Assembly: GCA_018242665.1 (NCBI GenBank)
Contig: JAFEBL010000003.1
Location: 39,058 to 103,057 of the forward strand
Reading direction: 5' to 3'
Source of the DNA: Nitrospira sp.
GTDB lineage: Bacteria; Nitrospirota; Nitrospiria; Nitrospirales; Nitrospiraceae
Length of the DNA stretch: 64,000 nt
The position numbers and the translations under genes were made by a program. Shown here in pieces: positions 24,564 through 33,366 of this stretch. The notes beneath the pieces were generated by a model that was not told the origin of the DNA, searched no databases, and saw nothing but the letters and a program-made list of their open reading frames with translations. Numbering within the stretch: the stretch's first letter is position 1; each line of letters begins with the position of its first letter.

Positions 24564-25856
24564 TCAAAAATATTGGGTGATGCCCACCTGCACCAACCAA
24601 TTCTGAACCGGCACGAACAGATGCGCGGCGTCCACCCTCAACAGGGTATTGGATAAAAATGTTGGGATCACGCGCAGGCCAGCCCCAACATTGACCGCGC
24701 CTTGCCAGGCCCGCACCTGCCCGGTTTCCGTGAACGACTCAAAGGCTCCGGCGTCCGAGAACAGGACACCTTGTAGAGCCCACCGTGGCGCAACCTTGAC
24801 CGCGTGACGAAGTTCAACATTCGCATAGCTGTGTGTCCGGTTGCGATACAGATTGTCGGAAAGCCCCCGAACCCCGGTGATACTGCCGAGTAGCAGGCTA
24901 TGGTTGGGATTGCCGCTGTTGTTGACGGCCTCAGCCACGGCGTTGATCATGGCGACGCTGGTCTCTCCCAACGGAATCGCCTGGAGATAGCGCACCTTGA
25001 CCTCATGACGCTGTTGATTCGCTCCGAAGAAAAAACCTGGGCGGAACTCCAGCGCAAGCCGATAGCCGGACGGAACGAGATCGTGCCAATGATAGCGATC
25101 CCACGTCAACTCGGGTATCAGTCCCACATAGAAGCCATCGGCCGGCCGAGCGCTGCCTTTCTCCTCCTCCACCGACTCCCGATACATTTTCAGCACCACT
25201 TCATACCGCAACGGCGAGCCATAGCCATACGGGCCCTTCAACTCGACTTCTCCTCCTATGCGATTGCGCGTCCACGATGTACCGGAGTCGGCAAATCGAA
25301 TGCCGTTAGAACTATATGAGCCTTTCAGTTCTTTGGCCCATCGGTCCGGCTCAAACGCATGTTGCGAGAGCCACACATCGACATTGGGGCCTCGCTGGCT
25401 GTAGTTGAATTGGGCACCCAACTGAGTGGCCGATCCCCCAATATTGTATTCCACCAGACCAAACGTCGCATTGAGGTCCTTGATACTGCTTCCGCTCGTG
25501 ATGCTCACGATCGGCGCCAGCGTCAGTTTTTCTTGAACTACGATGCGCAGGATGCTTCCGTCCAGTCGCATCTGCACATGGTCGAACAAACTAAGGTTCC
25601 GGATACGCCGCTGGAACTCGGCAAGCTCTGCCCCAGAAAACTCGCCGGGAATCGGTCGTGGTAGCAATCGAAGGAGCGTCTGCTCGGTTGTGTGGACCAG
25701 CCCCTCAATGTGCACCACTTCGACGGGCATCGTTGCATCAGTCAAATCAGTCATTCGTTCTGCCGGCCACACTGAGTCTGCTAATCCATACATGACTGCG
25801 GCCCAGACCACCCATGCGGACAACACTCGGCACCATGCCTTGGCGTGCGGCATCAC
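24564..25856 (-). CDS. BamA/Omp85-like outer-membrane protein with one POTRA domain
   Basis: The 430-residue protein has a signal peptide at about 1-32, a single POTRA-like domain near 45-115 (VEVVHIEGLVHTTEQTLLRL and LSLFDHVQMRLDG) and a C-terminal beta-barrel of about 300 residues ending in an aromatic residue (GITQYF). This resembles the short surface-antigen (D15) relatives of BamA rather than BamA itself, which has five POTRAs. GSITGVRGLSDNLYRNR carries the VRG signature of Omp85 loop 6. It should insert or export a protein or lipid at the outer membrane. It is preceded by a small exported-protein gene 78 bp upstream on the same strand. Confidence 0.82.
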   Translation of the reverse strand: MMPHAKAWCRVLSAWVVWAAVMYGLADSVWPAERMTDLTDATMPVEVVHIEGLVHTTEQTLLRLLPRPIPGEFSGAELAEFQRRIRNLSLFDHVQMRLDGSILRIVVQEKLTLAPIVSITSGSSIKDLNATFGLVEYNIGGSATQLGAQFNYSQRGPNVDVWLSQHAFEPDRWAKELKGSYSSNGIRFADSGTSWTRNRIGGEVELKGPYGYGSPLRYEVVLKMYRESVEEEKGSARPADGFYVGLIPELTWDRYHWHDLVPSGYRLALEFRPGFFFGANQQRHEVKVRYLQAIPLGETSVAMINAVAEAVNNSGNPNHSLLLGSITGVRGLSDNLYRNRTHSYANVELRHAVKVAPRWALQGVLFSDAGAFESFTETGQVRAWQGAVNVGAGLRVIPTFLSNTLLRVDAAHLFVPVQNWLVQVGITQYF

Positions 25857-25934
25857 AGACCTCCATGAAAAAACATCGATCGTTCCCCCGCTCTGGGAGA
25901 GAACGAAGGTCAGACGTGGAGCGGCTGGATGCGG

Positions 25935-26288
25935 CTAAATGCGGAGAGGAACGTTGAAGGAAACCGGATGACGACGAAACGGAGGTGAGGTAGAGCGGGC
26001 CTCGAGTTGCCCGCTATCCAAAAACTGAAGAAGCGTTCCACTGGAAGGGAGGTCGAAGACAGGAACGGAAATGGATGTCACGGAGACGGAAGCTTCGTCC
26101 CCGCGAAGGGATGGCATCAGCACATGCTCGGCGGCGTTGTCAGGTTCACTGGATGCAGCAGCTTCCTCCGCCGCCGCATCTGGCCCTTCGAAGACCAAAT
26201 CAATGACCACGTCTACCGAGCTGCCGAGGCACAGGATCAGCGCAAACCATGCGATACAGAAGCTTCGCGTAGAGGTCAGGCGGCGCAT
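25935..26288 (-). CDS. Small exported or membrane-anchored protein, unknown
   Basis: The 117-residue protein has one N-terminal hydrophobic segment (about 9-28) and an acidic, Ala-rich middle (AAAEEAAASSEPD). The C terminus is Ser/Pro-rich and contains TSPPF. The general layout resembles the small CxWxC proteins found further on, but no His cluster or CxWxC motif is present. It lies between the NikR-linked TonB receptor and the BamA-like gene on the same strand and may be co-transcribed with the latter. Function is unknown. Confidence 0.6.
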   Translation of the reverse strand: MRRLTSTRSFCIAWFALILCLGSSVDVVIDLVFEGPDAAAEEAAASSEPDNAAEHVLMPSLRGDEASVSVTSISVPVFDLPSSGTLLQFLDSGQLEARSTSPPFRRHPVSFNVPLRI

Positions 26289-26407
26289 AGTGGAAGTATA
26301 GAAGGTGCCCCATACCTCGTCAATCCAGGGTCAATGCAACGGACTGAAGGCCGCAGCCGATGGCAGCACTGGAGGTGTAGCGCACTGATCATTGAAATCC
26401 ATCTACA

Positions 26408-26530
26408 TAGCCTTCTCAAAATGGTTGCTAGCAAGGCCGCAGGCGAGAACATACCGCAGGCGTACCCTTGCGGTACGTTGAGGATATTTTCGAACCGAGA
26501 ACGCCGCTAGGAGCCATTTTCAGAAGGCTA
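26408..26530. repeat. Family A palindromic element, copy A7
   Basis: Arms TAGCCTTCTCAAAATGG and CCATTTTCAGAAGGCTA are inverted, near-perfect. The core has GCAAGGCCGCAGGCGAGAA, GCAGGCGTACCC, GGTACGTTGAGGATA and CCGAGAACGCCGC. The right end touches the stop codon (26531-26533) of the TonB-receptor gene. Confidence 0.88.
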
Positions 26531-28576
26531 TCAGAAGTACCAGGCGAGGCCGGCCATCACAAACCTCGGACTCCCCGGCACAAAATGCGTATCCGCAACA
26601 CCGGCGGCTTCGTTGCGCAGACGGGAGTCAAAGAAGAATGTGGCTTGCTCCCATTTCGTGTTAAAGAGATTCTGCACGAAGAGAAACGCCTCCAAGCGCC
26701 CGTGCGGCAATTTCACCGGCAGTTGATACCGCTCCGACAGGTCGAATGTCGTCCAGGACGGCGCCTTCGCACTGCGATCTTCGACTAAGGGCCTGACGCC
26801 GAGATAGGTCGCCTGTATTTGTGAGGTCAGCCCTTCCGGCCAGCGCAAGAGCAATGCGCCATAGGCCGTCACCTCCGGGGCCAGTGGAATCGCGTCCCCG
26901 TTCGTGAATTCCGCCTTGGTCCAGGTCACACTGCCGTTGAAGTACAGTGGCCCCCAGACCTGCCCACGTGCCGCGACTTCCAGACCGCGCCGTCGCGAAG
27001 CCCCACGGATCTCCGTCGTCCCTGCATCCCCGACGAAGACCAGTTCCTGTTTCAGGTCCAACGCCCACAAGGTCGCGATCAGTTCGACCCCGTCAGGCCC
27101 CCACGGCTTTGAACGAACGCCGACTTCATAATTTCTCGCTTTCGCCAGCGGCGAGGCGGCCTGGGCCACGGCCGAGCGGGCATCGTTACTGTGATAGCCC
27201 TCGCCGTAGTTCACGAAGAATTCCGTCCCGAACCAAGGCCCCAGTATGACATTGAACTTGGGCAGCACCAGCCCAGAGCTCGTCGTGCCGACCGGCTGTT
27301 CAGGACAGGTCGCGCAACGGTTCCGCACATCGAACGTGAACACTTCGGTGCGAACACCGCCTGACAATCGCAGCCACGGTGTCGGCTGCAGCTCCAGCTT
27401 CAAGAACGGCGCGTAGGAGGCCTCGAATATCGTGCTGTCCACCGTAGTTCCCAGCGGCACCCGTTTCACTTGTGGACCCAGACGCGCATGGATGTCGTCG
27501 ATCCGTGTTTGGAATCCCACGGTGGCGGCTCCATCCACGTCGAAAAATCGCACGAGCTGCTTGTAGCCCACATCGCCGCCGTAGACGACGCGCCGGTCAG
27601 ATTGCTGAAAGCCGTCGCCGTTGACCGGGTCATTCAGAAAGAAGGTGAAGTTCGTGAACAGGTCGAAGCGATAGTACTGGGCATAGGCATTGGCAAAGAA
27701 TCGCCCGCCTGCTGGCGTGTCGTAATGGTAGTTCATCCGGCCCGTGCTGCGGAGCGTCTTGCCGCCTTCGCTTGGATCAATCGATCCGAATCGATCCAGC
27801 GATCCGTCCTGGACCGCGCGCAGAGGAATCTCGCCGGACCCGTTCCACTGCGACTTCTGAAACGTGCCGGTGATGACCAATTCGTCGCGTCCCAGCGGGT
27901 TCATCGTGGCCTTGCCCAACAGATTGCCGCGGAAGTACCGGTTATCGTTCTGGAACGGCCCGTCAGTGTAGTACCCTTCAGCCGCGAACAGCGTCCGCAC
28001 CGCATCCGTGGTCGGCGAAAACATCAACAGATGCCGTTGGGTGTTGAATTGCCCGCCGGCCGACTGCACCACCCCTTCTTTCACCACTTCGCGCGTGCGA
28101 AAGTTCACCGCACCGGCCGTGGCAAAATCCCCGTACTCAGGGAGGTAGGCGCCTTTGTAGACATCCACGCCTTCAATGGTTTCCGGAATGATGAAGTTCA
28201 GGTCGGTGTACCCCTGGCCGTGGGCGTGACTCCGCAGGTTGATCGGCATGCCGTCGGTGAAAAACGCGACGTCCGTCCCATGGTCGGCGTCGAAGCCGCG
28301 CAGGAAGTACTGGTCGGCCTTGCCAGCTCCACCCGAATGTTCCACCGCAATGAATCCAGGGATCAGCCGCAACACCTGGGCCGGGCGGCCCTGCGGCTGC
28401 ATGAGATATTCCTTGTCGGGAATGAACTGTTGAGAAGATGCCGCCACCGGCCGCTCGGCAGAGACTTCGATCTCCGGCACCTCGAGATCCACGGCATCCG
28501 GATCATGGGCGTGAAGCGGCGCAATCCACAAGATCGTAGCGAGCCCCAGCACGACGCAACGCAGCGCACCAATCAC
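26531..28576 (-). CDS. TonB-dependent outer-membrane receptor, NikR-linked
   Basis: The 681-residue protein has a signal peptide at about 1-23, a plug domain (about 35-160; RVLRLIPGFIAVEH-like core and YFLRGFDADHGTDVAFF) and a 22-strand-type barrel ending in GLAWYF. The plug has IEGVDVYKGAYLPEYGDFATAGAVNF, the usual signature. The gene starts 7 bp after the nikR stop codon, so it is in the same operon and should be repressed by Ni-loaded NikR. Import of nickel, perhaps as a chelate, across the outer membrane is the best reading. An alternative is a broader metallophore. Confidence 0.9.
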   Translation of the reverse strand: MIGALRCVVLGLATILWIAPLHAHDPDAVDLEVPEIEVSAERPVAASSQQFIPDKEYLMQPQGRPAQVLRLIPGFIAVEHSGGAGKADQYFLRGFDADHGTDVAFFTDGMPINLRSHAHGQGYTDLNFIIPETIEGVDVYKGAYLPEYGDFATAGAVNFRTREVVKEGVVQSAGGQFNTQRHLLMFSPTTDAVRTLFAAEGYYTDGPFQNDNRYFRGNLLGKATMNPLGRDELVITGTFQKSQWNGSGEIPLRAVQDGSLDRFGSIDPSEGGKTLRSTGRMNYHYDTPAGGRFFANAYAQYYRFDLFTNFTFFLNDPVNGDGFQQSDRRVVYGGDVGYKQLVRFFDVDGAATVGFQTRIDDIHARLGPQVKRVPLGTTVDSTIFEASYAPFLKLELQPTPWLRLSGGVRTEVFTFDVRNRCATCPEQPVGTTSSGLVLPKFNVILGPWFGTEFFVNYGEGYHSNDARSAVAQAASPLAKARNYEVGVRSKPWGPDGVELIATLWALDLKQELVFVGDAGTTEIRGASRRRGLEVAARGQVWGPLYFNGSVTWTKAEFTNGDAIPLAPEVTAYGALLLRWPEGLTSQIQATYLGVRPLVEDRSAKAPSWTTFDLSERYQLPVKLPHGRLEAFLFVQNLFNTKWEQATFFFDSRLRNEAAGVADTHFVPGSPRFVMAGLAWYF

Positions 28577-28583
28577 CGGCGGC

Positions 28584-29000
28584 TCACCGTAGCCCTTTGC
28601 CGGTTGTCGTCATGGTCAGCTTGCCATGTTTCACACCCTTGACGCTGAGCAACGCGTCGGCAACTTTCCGGATGGCCGCACCATTACCTCGAGCCACCAA
28701 GACCTCGAGGCAATGATCATGGTCTAAATGCACGTGCATCCCGGCCATGATCTGGCCCTGAAACTCGTGCTGAATGTGGGTGAGCTTTCGCGACAAATCC
28801 GGCACATGATGGTCGTACACAAAGGTGATCGTCGCCACCGTATCCTTGTTCTTGTCCCAGTCCTGACCGACCAGACTGTCTCGAATCAGATCGCGAATCG
28901 CCTCAGAGCGATTCGTGTACTTCCGCCGTTCAATCAAGCGATCGAAATCGACGAGCAGATGACGGTCGAGTGAGACGCCGAATCGCGCGAGTGTGTCCAT
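28584..29000 (-). CDS. nikR: Nickel-responsive regulator NikR
   Basis: The 138-residue protein has an N-terminal ribbon-helix-helix (RFGVSLDRHLLVDFDRLI...) and a C-terminal ACT-like metal domain. The high-affinity nickel site residues line up with E. coli NikR shifted by two: His78, His89, His91 and Cys97, in HIQHEF and MHVHLDHDHC. It should repress its own operon with the TonB receptor when nickel is plentiful. A palindrome with a TATAAT inside lies directly upstream. GGGAG precedes the ATG. The alignment of metal ligands makes this one of the firmest calls of the window. Confidence 0.95.
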   Translation of the reverse strand: MDTLARFGVSLDRHLLVDFDRLIERRKYTNRSEAIRDLIRDSLVGQDWDKNKDTVATITFVYDHHVPDLSRKLTHIQHEFQGQIMAGMHVHLDHDHCLEVLVARGNGAAIRKVADALLSVKGVKHGKLTMTTTGKGLR

Positions 29001-29015
29001 GCCGCTCCCTTCACA

Positions 29016-29042
29016 GTGCTACAAATTATATTTTTGTAACAC
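29016..29042 (-). promoter_or_regulatory. Candidate NikR operator overlapping the nikR promoter
   Basis: GTGCTACAAA, 7 bp, TTTGTAACAC forms a 10-bp inverted repeat with one mismatch (GTGYTACAAA half-sites). On the minus strand, TATAAT (29025-29030) sits in the middle, so a bound repressor would cover the -10 box of nikR. Transcription would start about 18 nt before the nikR ATG. The half-site differs from the E. coli GTATGA consensus, as expected for distant NikR proteins. Confidence 0.7.
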
Positions 29043-29058
29043 CGTGACGGAAGAGGCG

Positions 29059-29450
29059 TCAATCACGAGGAGGACTGACTGAGAGGGGCTTGGAACGAAT
29101 GGTGACGATCGATATTTCCGGCGGAACCCGGAAGCGGACCGGCAGGATACTGGTGCCGATGCCCGTGCTCACAAACAAATGCCGTCCGCCTTCGACAAGG
29201 ACCCTGGCACTCGCTTCCGGTTGGACGAATTGCCCGCCCACCACGCCTTGAATCACGAAATCCCCGGCCAGCAACAGCCCAGCGAGGAGATATCCATCAT
29301 CGCGAGCGTTCTATCGCCTGATTGGCATGGCCATTCAGGCAGCGACCTCACCACAAATAACAGCCGGGCTGTGCTTCCGACGACTGAACGCGCGCAGGGT
29401 GGAGGTCGTCTCTCCTGAAATCTCTTCGGTGAGTGGGCCGCCAGGTGCAC
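29059..29450 (-). pseudogene. Remnant of a metallophosphoesterase gene
   Basis: On the minus strand a first frame gives LAAHSPKRFQE (like the AHsPd/rF segment of YkuE-type calcineurin phosphatases). A second, shifted frame (29059-29274) gives LAGDFVIQGVVGGQFVQP and ends with FVSTGIGTSILPVRFRVPPE, the usual C-terminal sentence of these enzymes. The normal GHTHGGQ is altered and the N-terminal two-thirds with the metal ligands is gone. At least one frameshift and a deletion are needed to explain it. Confidence 0.6.
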
Positions 29451-29468
29451 GAGTGGAACACGTGATGG

Positions 29469-30551
29469 CTACGCAAATATCTGCGGGGTAGTCGCGTCGG
29501 CCAGCAATTCCTCGCCTTCACGATCGATGAGCGTCAGAAACAGCGCGGTCAACTCCGGATCAAACTGCGTTCCGGCATGCCGCTCAATTTCGGCCCTGGC
29601 ATCGCGGAGACTCAAGGGCGTCTTGTAGGAGCAGGCGTGGGTCATGACGTCGAAGGAGTCCGCCAGTGCCACGATACGCCCGGCTAGGGGAGTCTGCGTC
29701 TCTTTCAAGCCATGGTAGCCTTTCCCGTCCCAGCGCTCGTGGTGCGTCAACGCGATTTCTCTCGCCATTATCAGGAGGGCCGAGCGACTATCGGACAGGA
29801 TCTTCGACCCGATCTTCGTGTGCGTCTTCATCGTTTCCCATTCGGCCGGCTCATAGGCGCCCTCTTTCAAGATGATCGCATCACGCACGCCGATTTTCCC
29901 CACATCATGAAGCGGAGCGGTTTTCTTGATCATGTCCACCTGGTCCGGCGGCAGCCCCTTCATCTCGGCAAGGAGCATGGCCACACGGCCCACACGCCAG
30001 GCATGGGCGCCCTTCGCATCATATCGGTATTCGGAGGCCAGGACCAGTCGATTGAGCAGATCGAATTGCGTCTGCTCCACGACTTTGGTGCGCAACCGGA
30101 CTTGGGCTTCCAAATGTTCATTGTGCATCCGGACCTGTTGATGGAGGCGTCTGGCCTCGAGTTGATTCTTGATCCGCAACACCACTTCCATAGCATCCAC
30201 TGGCTTGTTCAAGAAGTCATTGGCGCCTTCGGCCAACGCCTTGTGCTTCGTCGACGCATCTGCTTCGCCCGTGACGATGAGAATCGGCACATACTCCCCG
30301 GCAGGAATCACCTGCCGCAACTGCCGCATCACTTCGAAGCCGTCCAGATGCGGCATACGCATATCGAGCGCGACCAGATCCGGCTTTATCTGTTGATACA
30401 GCTCCAGCGCTTGACGAGAATCATTCGTAACCGAAATCCGGCTAAAGCCGGCCTGCCGGAGGAAGGCCTCCATCAATTTCGTGCAATTGGCTTCGTCGTC
30501 GACCAATAGAAGCTTGATGGTACTCAGATCAAGATCCTGCATCACGCTCAC
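29469..30551 (-). CDS. Response regulator with HD-GYP phosphodiesterase output domain
   Basis: The 360-residue protein has a receiver at about 10-130 (LLLVDDE, phospho-acceptor Asp in LVALDMRMPHLDG, Lys in LNKPVD), a helical linker, and an HD-GYP domain at about 165-345. Visible metal and catalytic residues are PLHDVGKIGV, MKTHTKIG, THHERWDGKGYH. The normal GYP is GYH, so c-di-GMP handling may differ. The protein should degrade c-di-GMP when phosphorylated. It is the last gene of a five-gene minus-strand operon and is probably the partner of the hybrid kinase 44 bp upstream. Confidence 0.92.
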   Translation of the reverse strand: MSVMQDLDLSTIKLLLVDDEANCTKLMEAFLRQAGFSRISVTNDSRQALELYQQIKPDLVALDMRMPHLDGFEVMRQLRQVIPAGEYVPILIVTGEADASTKHKALAEGANDFLNKPVDAMEVVLRIKNQLEARRLHQQVRMHNEHLEAQVRLRTKVVEQTQFDLLNRLVLASEYRYDAKGAHAWRVGRVAMLLAEMKGLPPDQVDMIKKTAPLHDVGKIGVRDAIILKEGAYEPAEWETMKTHTKIGSKILSDSRSALLIMAREIALTHHERWDGKGYHGLKETQTPLAGRIVALADSFDVMTHACSYKTPLSLRDARAEIERHAGTQFDPELTALFLTLIDREGEELLADATTPQIFA

Positions 30552-30595
30552 GCTGCTCCTTTACCCGCAGGTGTGTATGGTTGAGCCTACCACCG

Positions 30596-33352
30596 TCAGG
30601 CCGCATCGCCAATTGGTTTCTGGGTCTCCGCACGAAGCGAACCAGAGAAGGTGAGGGTGGAGAGCGTCCGCTGGAGCGCCGCCATGGTGAGCGGCTTGCT
30701 CAATTCAGCATCGACGGCCGACGATGCGCTCTCCGTCACCTCAATCTCGTCGCCGCCGGTCAGCAGCACCACCGGGGTCTGTGGCGACACCCGTTTAATC
30801 ACCTCGGCCAATTGCCGCCCCGTCATGTTCGGCATGCCGTGGTCGGTCACGACCAGATGCACCCGCTCAGGGTTGAACCGCTTCACGGCTTCGGCCGCAC
30901 TGGTGACGACCTCCACCTGATGGCCGGCTACCCGCAGGTATTCTCCGGTCACGCGCCCCACCAGCGGATCATCGTCGACGACCAGTATCTGCAGCCGCAC
31001 GCCAGCCAGATTGTTCCCTTCTGGCGTTTGGCTCGTCTCCTGCTCCGCCTGAATCGGCAGACGGATACTGAAGGTCGTCCCGACCCCGACGGCACTGGTG
31101 ATCTCGATCGTGCCCCGCAGCCGTTTGATGATTCCATACACCATCGCCAATCCGAGGCCTGATCCCTTTTCTCCCTTTGTTGAAAAGAACGGTTCAAGGC
31201 AACGTTGGCGCACCTCTTCGGTCATCCCCGTGCCGGTATCGCTGATTTCCAGACGCACGTGGTCGCCGTCTGCCTTCGTCCGCAGCGTGATCGAGCCGCT
31301 TTTCGGCATGGCATCCACGGCGTTGAAGACCAGATTCGTCAGCACTTCACGCAACTCCGATTCGTGCCCGGCCACCGGAGGCACTGACTCCAATTCCGTC
31401 TTGATCTCGATGGCGACGCCGTTCCCCAGAGCCTGGTCCTTCCACTTCGGCTGGCTCAGCTTCACACTTTGCTGCACCAGGCTATTCAGATCGACGATGC
31501 CGGCCAGGTCCGCGTCGAGACGGGGGCGATAGAATTCACGCAGGCGGCTCACGACCTTGGCCGCATCTTTAGCCGCCATATTGATGGTCTGCAGATATTC
31601 CTTCAGTTGCACGGGATCAGCGGACATTTGCGGCGCAATGAGCAACAGTTCGCTGAACCCCATAATGGGCGACAGCGTATTGTTGAAATCATGGGCAATG
31701 CCGCTGGCCATTTGACCCAAGGCGCGAAGCCGTTCCTGTTGCACCATCTGCTGCTGTGCGGTCTGCAGGTCGGTCATGGCTTGCTCGAGCCGTGCATGAC
31801 TTTCACGCAGCGATGTCTCCGCCCGCTTGCGCTCCGCCAGATCCGACGCGTTACTTAACGCCACGGCCACCTGATCGGCCAATTGGCGCAATTGCGTCCT
31901 GTGCTCGGTGTCCGCATCCGGTGCCTGGCGGTAACTCATCGCAATCGCACCCAGCAGGTCGCGTGAGCGGAACAAGGGCAGCACCATCAGCGAAGCGACA
32001 CCCGGCAGGCAAAGCGTCGCAAACGCCGCGGCTCCTTCCACACCGAGGAGCGTGATGCCGCCTTCGTGGGAGGCCAGCATCCGGCGCTCGTCCTCACTCA
32101 CAGGCACACCGGTCATCGTCGTCGGCATAGTCTTCGCCCCTGATCGGGCGTAGAGCCAACCACGCGCCGGGTCGGACGAATCCATCAGCAACACGGCAAT
32201 CCCCTCACAAGGCGACACCTCACGCAACCGAGTCAACACCGTATCGACAATGAGACTGGGATCCAGCACTGAGAGTACCGAGCGATCGATCTCGTGGATC
32301 GTAGCCAACTGAGTGAACTGCTGATTCAGCCGACCGGCCATCGCGTTGAACGACGAGGCCAACGTTTCGAACTCATCGCCGCTCTTCACCTGCACCGGGG
32401 TCGAAAAATTTCTTTCCGCGATTCGCCTGGTGCCTTCGCCCAGTTGTTCAAGCGGCACCATGAACTTTCGAATCTGAATCACACTGAGCAGGGCTGCGGC
32501 AAACACTGCGACGATGACGAGGAAGCTGAATCGATATTGATTTCTTGTCAACAACTCCAGCGGCGAAATCCGGGGTTCACTCAATACCACCGTCCACGAT
32601 GCCGTCGAAAATTGAGACCGCAGCAGGATGGTCCAGGAAGAGGCCCGATATACATCCTGCTCATTGCGCCACTCGAACAGCCTCGCATTGTCTCCACCCC
32701 GTGTTAACCACTGCTGCGCTAGGGTTGCCGAGGCCTCATCACTGCAAAACAGGACTTCCCCGGCCTGACCGAAGACACACATCGAAGTATCTGGCGGTGG
32801 AGCCAAGCTGCCGTTCACATCCCATAAGAAGTCGTGCCGGATTTCCGCCGTCACCATGTGTCCGTCGAATTCCGAGAGCCTGGAAAGGAAGAAACGAGGC
32901 CGGTCCGAACCAGCCTGCTCGACGGTGAGCAGCGACTTGTTTTGCTGTAGCAGCGCTCGCTGATCCTGAGTGAATACCGGGACAGACTGCAACTCACCAA
33001 GAACCACCGAAGCCTCCCCGGTTTCCGAAGCAGAGGCCACCCCGACAAATCCCGAACCGCTATGCAACATCTGTGGCGACAACTCCCCAGGCTGCCCCGG
33101 CGAGCCCCTCCGCTGTTGCGCGATGGCGGTACCCAGTTCCGCTTCCAAGAGCAGCAACCGTTGGTACAAGGCCATGCCCATGGTCTTGCTTTCCTGATGA
33201 AGACGTTTCTCGGCTTGATCAGCGAGTCGGCTTTTCGCGTCGACCAACGACACCACGATAAATGTCGCGACGGGTATCAGCGCACAGAGGATGAAGAGGA
33301 AAAATACGCGACGAGCCACACGACTGTGGAGGAAAGAATATTCGATCTGCAC
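30596..33352 (-). CDS. Hybrid sensor histidine kinase (HAMP-GAF-HisKA-HATPase-REC)
   Basis: The 918-residue protein has TM1 at about 15-35, an extracytoplasmic sensor of about 230 residues, TM2 near 275-295, HAMP, a GAF domain (about 360-500), a coiled coil, HisKA with the phospho-acceptor in MASGIAHDFNNTLSP, HATPase with GTGMTEEVRQR and GSGLGLAMVYGI, and a C-terminal receiver (VVDDDPLVG, VVTDHGMP, LSKPLT). All catalytic motifs look intact. Signal input is likely periplasmic. It lies 14 bp after the pseudopilin gene and 44 bp before the HD-GYP regulator, so phosphotransfer to that regulator is likely. Confidence 0.93.
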   Translation of the reverse strand: MQIEYSFLHSRVARRVFFLFILCALIPVATFIVVSLVDAKSRLADQAEKRLHQESKTMGMALYQRLLLLEAELGTAIAQQRRGSPGQPGELSPQMLHSGSGFVGVASASETGEASVVLGELQSVPVFTQDQRALLQQNKSLLTVEQAGSDRPRFFLSRLSEFDGHMVTAEIRHDFLWDVNGSLAPPPDTSMCVFGQAGEVLFCSDEASATLAQQWLTRGGDNARLFEWRNEQDVYRASSWTILLRSQFSTASWTVVLSEPRISPLELLTRNQYRFSFLVIVAVFAAALLSVIQIRKFMVPLEQLGEGTRRIAERNFSTPVQVKSGDEFETLASSFNAMAGRLNQQFTQLATIHEIDRSVLSVLDPSLIVDTVLTRLREVSPCEGIAVLLMDSSDPARGWLYARSGAKTMPTTMTGVPVSEDERRMLASHEGGITLLGVEGAAAFATLCLPGVASLMVLPLFRSRDLLGAIAMSYRQAPDADTEHRTQLRQLADQVAVALSNASDLAERKRAETSLRESHARLEQAMTDLQTAQQQMVQQERLRALGQMASGIAHDFNNTLSPIMGFSELLLIAPQMSADPVQLKEYLQTINMAAKDAAKVVSRLREFYRPRLDADLAGIVDLNSLVQQSVKLSQPKWKDQALGNGVAIEIKTELESVPPVAGHESELREVLTNLVFNAVDAMPKSGSITLRTKADGDHVRLEISDTGTGMTEEVRQRCLEPFFSTKGEKGSGLGLAMVYGIIKRLRGTIEITSAVGVGTTFSIRLPIQAEQETSQTPEGNNLAGVRLQILVVDDDPLVGRVTGEYLRVAGHQVEVVTSAAEAVKRFNPERVHLVVTDHGMPNMTGRQLAEVIKRVSPQTPVVLLTGGDEIEVTESASSAVDAELSKPLTMAALQRTLSTLTFSGSLRAETQKPIGDAA

Positions 33353-33366
33353 GATACGTCGTCTCG

